64,000 bases of DNA from Pseudopithomyces maydicus (lineage: Eukaryota; Ascomycota; Dothideomycetes; Pleosporales; Didymosphaeriaceae), in assembly GCA_026873275.1 (NCBI GenBank), contig JANTUC010000008.1:124001-188000 (forward strand). The letters run 5' to 3'. The position numbers and the translations under genes were made by a program. The notes beneath the pieces are model-generated. The model saw only the letters and a list, made by a program, of their open reading frames with translations, was not told the origin of the DNA and did no database searches. Below are positions 55,956 through 64,000 of the stretch, piece by piece (position 1 is the first letter of the stretch; the number at the start of each line of letters is the position of its first letter).

Positions 55956-57967
55956 CTAACTCGCCCACGCACAGCTGCCCAAATCCCTCTTCTCAATCTT
56001 CGCCTCGGGCCGAATGTCAAAGTCGAAGATATCCATCGGAATACCAATCGTCGTGCAGGCGTTCGGGAAATCGACGATACCCGCGATGTGGCCCTGGATC
56101 GGGGCGCAGGAGAGCAGGAGGTAGATCTGGTAGTCGTTGTAGCCTGTAAAATCGGGGCGTTAGCTTGTGTTCGAATCGACCCCCTAAATTCAGGGGGTAG
56201 AAAGAAAAGAGTAAGGGGGGAAACGAATAGGAGAAAGGGGAGAAACAAAAGTAGAATCAGAGACAGAAAGAGAGCTACAGAGAAACATAGCGAAGAAAAG
56301 AGGAGAAGAAGAGAAAAGCATCCTCACCAAACCTCCTCAAATACTCCACCACCCTCAAACACGTCTGCCTATACGCCACCGTCGCATCCAAATAATGCTG
56401 CTTCCCCCCTCATCCACGCTAAACCCCTCAAAATACAGCATCCGCCCCGGCCCAAAACTCGGCTCCACAGGCCCCGGTATGTAAATCGGGGATTTCATAT
56501 CCAACGCCTTCACCCCGCCCTTCATCACGCTGAACTTCAGCGTAATCACCCCAGCCATCTCGATCGCCCCGCAGAAACTAATCTCCCCATCCCCCTGCGA
56601 GAAATGCAGATCCCCGACGCTGAACTTGGCGCCGGGCACATGCACCGGGAGATATACTTTCGACCCGCGGGAGAGATTCTTGATATCGCAGTTTCCGCCG
56701 TGCTCCGGGCGACCGGGGATGGTTCTCGCGCCCTCCTTTCCGATGCGGGTAGCTAGGTCGGCGGGGGCGGAGCCAGCGTGGACGTTCTTTGGTTCGGGGG
56801 GCTGTGCCACGGTGCGGGACGTGTCGTGGGCGTGGGCGGCGATGAGCTCGCCTTCGCGCGCGTTCCACGTGTCGAGGACGTCTTGCGAGGGCGCGCAGCC
56901 GAGGATGCCCGGGTGGATGAGGCCGGGGAAGCGGACGCCGGGGATGTGCCGGGAGGAGCAGAAGATGCCTTCGAAGTCCCAGATGGCTTTTGCGCTGTTG
57001 GTGGGGGGTGTTAGCTTGGGAGAGTGTAACGGGAGAAGAGGCGTGGGAAACTGCAACGTAGGAAGACTCTCAGAAACCTTTAAACTGGCAAGAGCAAGAG
57101 AAAGAAAAGGAGCAAAAAAGGAAAATCAACCCACGGCTCAGGATAAATCCCATCCAAAAACCCGCCCCCATTCTCTTTTGCGAAGATGCCCGTAAACCCC
57201 CACGGCTGCTCCTGCAACGGCTGCACATCCTGTATCTCGACCAGCAACACGTCGCCCGGCTCCGCGGACTCGATTTCAAACGGACCGGTCAGGTAGTGGA
57301 TGCGTGTGAGGTCGACGTCGCGGATGTCGTTGGCGGAGTCGTTGTTGCCGATTTGGCCTGTGGGGAGGTTAGTGGGGGGAAGGTACGTGTGTGTAGATGG
57401 ATGGGAAGAGAGATGGATGGATATATGGAGATAGAGATAGATGGATATATAGAAAGAGGTAGGAATACGAATGGAAAGATAATGGGGAGAGTATGTGTGA
57501 TGAATGACCACGCGAGTAACCTAACGCGTTGGATGGCTTGTTGGTGTGGTCGTCGTCGTCGCCGGGAATAGCATGGAGTTCGGAAAGAAAAGGCGCAAAA
57601 CGTACCACCCGTCCAATCCAAGCACTCAATCTTGACAACCTCTCCATTCTTAATCGTACCGCAGGCTGGAACTACACGTCGAATCTGTCAGCCTCGTTGC
57701 TTCTAATACTCCCACACACATGTATCTATGCATATATGTATTCATGCACATATGCATATGTATACAAGTACAGCTGTACGATTATATGGATACAACCCAC
57801 CATCAGGATGCCACCGATTCTACCAATATTTATTAGCATCGATCGACATCCCACCATCTCCATCCCAAAACGGTATGACAGCAATCACATACATGCAGCA
57901 CCTTCTGCTCCTCGGGCGGTGTATCCAAGTCCACCTTTGCCGCGTAGCGAATCTCCGATTTACCCAT
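55956..57967 (-). CDS. fmdS: Formamidase (FmdA/AmdA family)
   Basis: This enzyme hydrolyses formamide to formate and ammonia, letting fungi use formamide as a nitrogen source in the cytosol. Six exons are read: 57893-57967, 57801-57819, 57606-57671, 57135-57357, 56328-56994 and 55956-56143. The second exon has only 19 bp and encodes NRWHPD. Characteristic segments are ECLDWTGG, EPGDVLLVEI, WDFEGIFCSSRHIPG and HPGILGCAPSQ, plus a C-terminal YNDYQIYLLLSCAPIQGHIAGIVD. The exon at 56328-56994 is one base short in a C6 run on the plus strand (56404-56409). With the base restored, all phases close and the length is 412 residues, as expected. The intron at 57358-57605 carries a GATG/GATA microsatellite. 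In Aspergillus, formamidase genes are under nitrogen control by AreA; GATA sites are present upstream, but I cannot tell functional ones from chance. Confidence 0.9.
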
Positions 57968-58691
57968 TGCAGTGGATGTCGTTGTCGTCGTTGTTGTCTG
58001 GCTATGTTCTTCGAGCGCTGTGCGTGCGGTGCGTGCAGTGCTGGAGATAGCCCTATTGACCGCGTACGACGGGCGGGAATTACGTATGTATGTGTGTGAT
58101 GTAGGGTCACGAATAACGTGAGGTGAGGTGAGGTGAACCAGCACGACGACAAGCAACGACGCGGAACTGTAAATGTCTCTCGTTCTATGACGTCCCATAT
58201 ATATATATATATATTCATCCACGAAGCTATCTATCTGCGGGGACGTGGCCACCGATTCGTCACCCACTCGACACTACGTGATAGGATAGGATAGGGTTCG
58301 TTCCAACCCCCATCATCTCCCGAGGAAACCAGTGACAAGCTATCAACTAAGCAAGGAAGCTGATAAGCCGAGATACCATCTCTGTTACGTATCTGCTTCG
58401 AGCTTGGAGCTGGGCTGGCGGGGTGGGAAGCTCGGAGGTAGGTAGCAGCCCCGCAGCGGGGTAGCGCGTCGTGGACGCGATGCATGCACGGAAGCGGGTA
58501 TGCGCAGAAAGGGTTTCCGCGGCCAACGGCGCGTCGGCTGTGGGATTTGCATTTGAACGGAAGACGGGGGTTTATGTACGTATCGTATGGACGTATCTAC
58601 ATTTTGTGCCCTTAGTCCATGGCAGATTTATGTATGTATCCAACCCTCCGTCCGCCTCCCCTCCCCCATCAGCATTCCCCACCCTAGCTAG
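57968..58691. promoter_or_regulatory. Upstream region of formamidase gene
   Basis: This 724-bp interval holds the formamidase promoter and the 3' region of the UsgS-like gene. GATA cores occur at several places (for example GATAGGATAGG at about 58280), compatible with GATA-factor nitrogen control, though this motif is common by chance. A TA run lies at about 58198-58213. Confidence 0.45.
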
Positions 58692-59974
58692 CTAGCTAAA
58701 CGTCTTCCGCGGCGTCTGTCGCACCTCGGAGCGGAAATTATCTTTCGTCATCTGGACATTATACGCGTCCATGTCCTGCCAGGGCAGATTCAGAAACTCG
58801 TGCTTGTTCTTCCAATGGACGTCCTCCTTCTTGAAGGCCTCCACCTCGGAGGGTGCCGGCGGCGGGTCCGTGATCTTGGTGATGAGGTACGCGGTCGAGG
58901 CCTCGGCGAGGCCGTACACGAGCACGCCAACGAGCGGGATCTTGACGAAGACGTAGAAGCCGAGGCCGAAGCCGAAGAGCACGCCTGCGCGGTCTTTGAA
59001 CCATTCTTGCTTTTGGGATTTGGTGTAGCGGACGCGGGCGAAGTAGGGCTCGAGCTGGGGGCGGGTGAGCATGGGGATCGAGATGTGGGGGGGAGATGCT
59101 ACGTACCAGCTCGCGCATCAGGGTGCGAGAGGAGAAGTAGGACTGCAGGAAGGAGACGAGGTAGCGCCGTGGCATCAGGAGCGAGACGGCGAAGATGGCG
59201 ACGGCCGGTTGGGGGCCCACCGATTTCTGGAAGGTGTAGAAACTGGCGGCCGGGAGGACAAAGCGGCCGACGTAGGGGACGTATGAGAGAGCCAGCACAG
59301 CGAGAGAAATGCCGGCCTTGCGTCCATATCGGATGGCGAAGGCAGTGATGGCTTGCTTCAGCGGGGTCTTGGGCTCAGTCTTTGGGGCCTCCGTCTTGTA
59401 CATGTTCAGATTGGGATAGTACATAGCCCTGAGGTTGTGCGGATTATCCGACTTGTGTTTCTGGATGTAGGTCTGATCGACCCAGCGAAGGGAATCCATG
59501 AACATCTGATCCAGCGTCGGGGTGATGTACCGCATGAGGGTCATCAGGAAGAAGGGAACCTGGAGGACCGAGTGCTCGAGAAAGTGCAGGCCATCGACCA
59601 CCGCATCGTCCCATTGGGCGTGGTTCATGTCCACGAGGAAGGAGAAAATCCATAGCAGGCCTCTTATACCCACAACCTGCAATCTCGTCAGTCAGCAAGA
59701 CCCCGCAAGCTACCCCACGTTCGTAGAGCGACGCTGGACCGCACCGGTATGGACACGACGATGCGAATGGCGATGCCGGCGGCAACGGCCAAGGCGGCCT
59801 GGCGGTAGTGCTTGGAGGTGAACAGAGCCGGGTTTTGGAGTGCGCGGTTCACTGCAGATCGGGCGTTTCAGCAAAGACAATGCATAAATGGGCTGGGTGG
59901 GGTGAGTGTAGCATACCGCCAACGAGGGTGAGCTGGGCACCTCGGAGGATTGCATTGGGATCGAAGTTCGACAT
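58692..59974 (-). CDS. UsgS-like transmembrane protein
   Basis: Four exons (59917-59974, 59745-59851, 59107-59676 and 58692-59054) close in phase to 365 residues. The protein resembles the Pezizomycotina group annotated as transmembrane protein UsgS, recognised by the segment PTLDQMFMDSLRWVDQTYIQ and the overall layout. Hydrophobic segments lie near residues 33-50, 55-70, 90-105, 170-200, 205-225 and 265-300, so it is multi-pass. Between them is a hydrophilic loop with KTEPKTPLKQA. The C-terminal 60 residues are soluble and contain WKNKHEFLNLPWQDMDAYN. Its biochemical function is unknown; the name is from similarity remembered, not from a search. It shares a 585-bp divergent promoter region with Inp1. 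Confidence 0.8.
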
Positions 59975-60559
59975 GGCGGACGGCAAAGCAGCTGTGGCTT
60001 TCTCGTCGTGTGCCGTGACCGGGGTGGGGGTTTGACGAGGAGAGTCTGGTCGGTCGGACTGACGGGAGCGCTGGAGTAGGATTCGTTCGCTCGTCACAGA
60101 ACGGGTGGGACGCGACTAATGACGTACGGTGGGTCCAAGCGCGCTGGCCTATGGGAGCAAAAGGACGGCGTCGCTCGCTGTGCGGCGGGCTGCCGGTGCA
60201 TCTGCGTGTTTGACTGTTCGCATCTTCGTCGAGCCCATGTGTTCTCTCGTCTGGTCGGCTGTGCCTCGAGTGTGGGACTGCGGGTGGCCGATGCGCGGGC
60301 AGCTCGAGGCAGGCGCTCGTGGTGCCGACTGACCTTGAAACCCCTGTGACCTAGCGTGACGATTTACCCACCCAGTCCAGGAACACTTCAACTCCGCCGC
60401 CGTCGCCGTGCAGGCCGTTCCTCCATTCATACACACCCTCGCTCTGCCCGGTCGAAAATTCCAGTGACGGGCCATCGTACCAAAAAGACCCGACGACCAT
60501 CCTGCTCGCCCACTCTATCCCGGCTGCGAGGGGACAAATGCCGCCCTGAGTGCTCCACC
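59975..60559. promoter_or_regulatory. Divergent promoter, UsgS-like gene and INP1
   Basis: This 585-bp GC-rich interval lies between the starts of the UsgS-like gene (minus) and the Inp1 gene (plus). No clear TATA box is visible. Confidence 0.45.
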
Positions 60560-62565
60560 ATGGCTTCCCAGGCGCCCTCGTCCAGCCCTGCGCATGCGCC
60601 CACCAACGTCTCCAGTGCAGCCGTCCGCCGTTCCTTCACCCTTCCTGCCCGGGTCGCCAACAAGCCGCCCCCGCCCGCTTCCCAGGCCAGCTCCGACGGG
60701 ATAGAAACCCTCTTCGTGTGCGCCTCCACCAAGATTGTGTCCTTCACAGCCTCCGCATCGAGACGAACTTCGCCCTCGCGCCGCCGCAGCCCCAACCGAG
60801 GCGATGCCCCTACGCTGTCCTGGAGATCGGCCACGGAACGCACCCTGGCATTCGGTGGGTGACTCCTGGTCCGAGTGCGATCGACGCTGCTGACTGACGC
60901 TGTAGGCCCGCTGCGCATCTATCGCGTGACCTCCTCCAACGTCTCCTTCCTCAACTCTGGAAATCTCCTGCACACCATTTTCCCCAGATCGCAGTGCTGG
61001 TGCGTCGACGGCCAATCCATATTCGTCCTGCGCATACGGCAAGACGCATACTACCGCATCGAACTGCCACACGAGACGACAGAGGACACGGAGAAGGTTT
61101 CAGACTTCAGGAGTGTGCTGAGCCAGGTGCTGCAGTACGAGAGGACACGATGCCCCTTCACTCGCGGCTTTGAGGTTGAGCTCCCTGAGCGTCCCAAGAC
61201 ACCCCCACGCAAGGTTCGACCGAGGAAGCCGGCAGAGAAGGCGAAGAAGTGGACGTTTGACAAGACTTGGATGCCTGAGAATGGCTCGCGCCCGTGTACA
61301 CCCGTTATGGAAGGCTCCGATGCCGGCACTGCATCGTCCTACGAGGAAGATGATGCCTCGAGCATTTGCACCGACAGGAGCGAGATGGCGCCTGATACCC
61401 CCGCAACGCAGATCGATGCCGCCTCGCCACGACCAGCCTTGCAGTCTTCGCCTGCGCCCGCACCGCGACTGTCAGTGTCCGAGCGCGCGAAGATATTCCA
61501 GGGCGGACGCTCAGTCACGGCCCCGATAACACAGCAGCGGCACCGTCTGTCTATCTCCACTGAAGCCATACCCGAGGACATCCAAACGCACCAAGACGAG
61601 GATACCTTCTCCTCAAAACCACAACTGGAGAGACACGAATCCACAGGTGCCCAAAGCCTAGCCTCAACAACCGACTCCTTCTACTCCCTCGAAACATCCA
61701 CTGAACGCACACCCACACCCCCTTCCTCGACGCCCACTCCTCCCTCATCAACCCCTGGTCCACCGACACCACCATCACCACCACCCCCGACTCCGACACC
61801 GACTCTCCCCGCGGCCGCACAACCCACAAACGCCACCCCTCGGAAATGACCCTCCGCGCCGACTCCCCGCCCCCCACCACCCCAACCTCCACCTCCAAGA
61901 TCAACATCGACATCGACATGGACATGCAAATCCACCCCTCCCCCACCCCGTCCACTCCCCCTTGACAAACGACTCCGACTCCGACTCCCTCTCCTTCACC
62001 GCATGCACGCCCCCCACAAAAACCGCAGCAGCAACAGCCCCAATCCGCCTCAAGCGCCTGACGGGCGCATCGCAGAAACGCGCCTTCTCGCCCATGCCGC
62101 ATCCGCAGAATTTGTTCTTGCCTCCGTCATCTTCTTCTTCTTCTTCACCATCTCCTTCTACTTTGACGTCGTCTTCAAAGTCAAAGTCGGGATCGGGCTC
62201 AGCAGGCCCCGCGGCCATGGCCCTCGCAGGCACGCACTTCACGTCTGCGCTGATCCGGCGCACGGCTGAGATCGTGCTGGGTCCGCCGGCGCATTTGGTG
62301 AGCTTGATGTTGAGGATTGCGGAGAGGGTGAGGGATGGGGGGTTTGGGGTTGCGTTGGGGTTTGGGACGTATCGATTGAGGGGAGGGGGAGGGGAAGGAG
62401 GAGAGGGTTCCCGGGGGGTGGTTTTCAGAGGATGAGGGGGAGGGGGAGGATGGTGAGGAGGACGAGGACGACTGGGGGGAGATGGAGATGGATGATTTTG
62501 GGATTCCGTTGAGGGGGTGGGAGAGTAGGGAGCAGAGTCGGGTGAGGAGGGAGGCGGTTGATTGA
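60560..62565 (+). CDS. INP1: Peroxisome inheritance protein Inp1
   Basis: This is the homologue of yeast Inp1, a peripheral peroxisomal protein that tethers peroxisomes to the cell cortex so that some stay in the mother cell. Exons are 60560-60854 and 60906-62565. The N-terminal Inp1 domain is clear (LFVCASTKIVSF, GPLRIYRVTSSNVSFLNSG, CWCVDGQSIFVLRIRQDAYY). A long low-complexity region follows, and the C-terminus has the conserved KRLTGASQKRAF and LIRRTAEIVLGPPAHLVSL segments and an acidic tail ending at 62565. The second exon breaks three times: one base short in the C5 runs 61718-61722 and 61957-61961, and two short in the G-rich stretch around 62380-62418. Correcting by four bases gives 652 residues in phase. 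As written, the frame stops at 61849 and would lose the conserved C-terminus. Confidence 0.83.
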
Positions 62566-62617
62566 GGGAGGCGGTTGATTGAGGGAGGCGGTTGATTGAG
62601 GGAGGCGGTTGATTGAG
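62550..62617. repeat. 17-bp minisatellite, four perfect units
   Basis: The unit GGAGGCGGTTGATTGAG is repeated four times without change (62550-62566, 62567-62583, 62584-62600, 62601-62617). The first unit contains the proposed Inp1 stop codon at 62563-62565, so each additional unit repeats the stop in another frame. Confidence 0.92.
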
Positions 62618-64000
62618 GGAGTGGGTGGGTGAGTGGGTGAGTGAGATACCAGGTGGGATGCGACAAGATGGTGCGAGACGATACCAGTTCCTTTCAGCGT
62701 TGCATGCCGAGGAGCACTGCTTGCTGGATGCGATGCGATACATCCATCCATCCAAACGTCCGACGACGGCCTTGATTTCCTTTGTACTCTCTCTCCTTTT
62801 CTTTTCCTTTCCGTTCCTTTCTGTTCTTTTTGGATTCTAACACCACCGGAATTGCATTGTAGGTCTCTTGTAATATTAGATTGGTTGACTGTTGGGAGAA
62901 GCGAGGAGAGGAGAGGAGGCGTGAGAGAATGGTTGGGTAGATAGGGTATATATATACTGTCTAGAGCAGTGTATCGTGGTTTAGTATGGTGTAGTGTAGT
63001 GTAGTGTAAGCAATATCACGGCCGCCACTTATGAGTGTGAGCGCGATGGCGATAGATACATCTGAAGCTTTTAATACGCATATAAAATTATATCCATCTC
63101 TGTCCGTCTACCCATCTATTCGTCCATCCATACATCCATCCCTCTAACAAACCAACCATATATACATCCCGCCGTAACAATTCACCACACACATACATAC
63201 ATATATGCACATATATGCACATATAAGCTGTCCAGTGGGGAGACACTCTTTTTACCAACCATTTTTGACGCCATCGCGTTGAGTTAACTCGACACCTTTT
63301 TACCATTTTACAAAACATACACACACATATGTATCAGTAAGCCAGTACACCCAAGCAAGACCCTGCGATGGTAGGTACCAATAAAGCGTAGAACGCCTAC
63401 AGATCTACATACATATATATTAAAGCAAAATAAACTGTTAAACGTAAATAGATAAGAGGGTAACCAACTAGCTGAGCACTCCTTCTCGATGGAGCTGTTG
63501 CGTGGAGCTGGCCTGAGGTGGTGTTGATATGATACATCCAGGTTCTTCCGGCGATGATATGATTGGATGGAGGGGGAAAGGGGGTTTGAAGGGGGTTTGA
63601 AGAAGGGATGCAGGGTGTGCGGGAGGCTGGGAGGCTGGGAGGCTGGGGGATGATGGGGTGGAGAGGGGATTTGGGGATTTAGGAATTTGTGTTTTGTTTT
63701 GTTTTGTTTTTGGGAAAAAGGGAGAAGCTGGGTGTGGAGAGGGGATTTAGTAGTTTGGTAGGGGATTGGTGGAGGGCTGTTGTGTGGGGAACGGCGGTTT
63801 AGTCTTGGGGAGAGGATGATAGATGGGATTGGACTTGGGGATTTAGTAGTTTGGTATGCGGTGGGGATGTGGTTAGGTGGGGGAAGGCAATTTAGTCTTG
63901 GGGATGGGAAGGGTTGGGGGTGGAGTACGTATGTGCTGGGTGGATGGTGGTGGAATGGGGAAGTGTTGAGAAAAGAACAATACAAAGGTCGATTCATAGC
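62618..64000. other. Spacer at right edge, no gene seen
   Basis: 1.4 kb with CATC/CATA microsatellite stretches (63095-63210), an R2 copy (63237-63310) and GT-rich, G-rich sequence from 63530 onward with reiterated GGGATTTAGTAGTTTGG motifs (about 63743, 63838). The minus-strand frame at 63308-63997 is proline-rich only because of that repeat and is not believed. Confidence 0.45.
63237..63310 (+). repeat. Dispersed repeat R2, best-preserved copy
   Basis: The segment begins GGGGAGACACTCTTTTT and ends GACACCTTTTTACCATTTTA, with the palindrome GAGTTAACTC in the middle. It matches the right edge of the AT-rich block (21041-21110) and, in reverse, 55201-55270. It is less AT-biased than the 21-kb copy. 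Confidence 0.6.

Noticed and set aside
62550..62617. CRISPR-like array
   Set aside because: The 17-bp units are directly adjacent without spacers, and the organism is a fungus; this is a minisatellite.
63308..63997. Proline-rich minus-strand frame of 229 codons
   Set aside because: It arises from reiterated GGGGATTTAG-type simple sequence, reaches the window edge and has no domain.
1..64000. tRNA and rRNA genes
   Set aside because: I looked for B-box-like GGTTCGAANCC motifs and rRNA stretches on both strands and saw none convincing; a dedicated tRNA search would be needed to exclude them.

Overview
The window is nuclear DNA of a filamentous ascomycete (Pezizomycotina). The evidence is short introns of about 48 to 250 bp with GTAAGT/GTATGT donors and CTAAC/CTGAC branch sites, alternating gene orientation, and typical Pezizomycotina families (Zn2Cys6 regulator, HET-domain protein, UsgS-type membrane protein, Inp1, GMC oxidoreductases). 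One AT-rich block looks damaged by repeat-induced point mutation. A Dothideomycete is my guess from overall style; I cannot prove it.

There are three zones. (1) 1-9.3 kb is core: a mitochondrial carrier, a conserved unknown protein, a long coiled-coil protein and the Ost3/Ost6 subunit of oligosaccharyltransferase. (2) 9.3-35 kb is accessory and gene-poor: two small orphan genes, a membrane protein of unknown role, the AT-rich repeat block, a secreted S41 peptidase divergent from a large NACHT + HET protein, and two GMC oxidoreductases. Repeats and long empty spacers lie here. (3) 35-64 kb is mostly core: a small membrane protein, a Zn2Cys6 regulator, the ER Hsp40 Scj1 (HDEL end), mitoribosomal uS17m, the Cdc7-type kinase divergent from condensin subunit Cnd1, an F-box protein, an intron-dense orphan unit, formamidase, a UsgS-like membrane protein and the peroxisome inheritance factor Inp1.

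Four observations stand out. First, a short dispersed element (about 110 bp, A-rich 3' end) occurs three times. Two copies are flanked by perfect direct repeats of 12 and 10 bp, and one has a neighbouring duplicate that looks like its empty insertion site, as expected of a SINE-like retroposon. Second, the NACHT-type NTPase carries its HET domain at the C-terminus instead of repeats. Third, about fifteen apparent one-base losses, nearly all in mononucleotide runs, break otherwise well-conserved reading frames in seven genes. Adding the bases back restores frame arithmetic exactly, so most are probably assembly errors. Fourth, a second dispersed repeat links the AT-rich block with sites at 55.2 and 63.2 kb.

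Shared functions: Ost3 and Scj1 both serve protein maturation in the ER. Cdc7 (replication initiation) and Cnd1 (chromosome condensation) share a 268-bp divergent promoter. The S41 peptidase and the NACHT-HET gene share a 307-bp divergent promoter.
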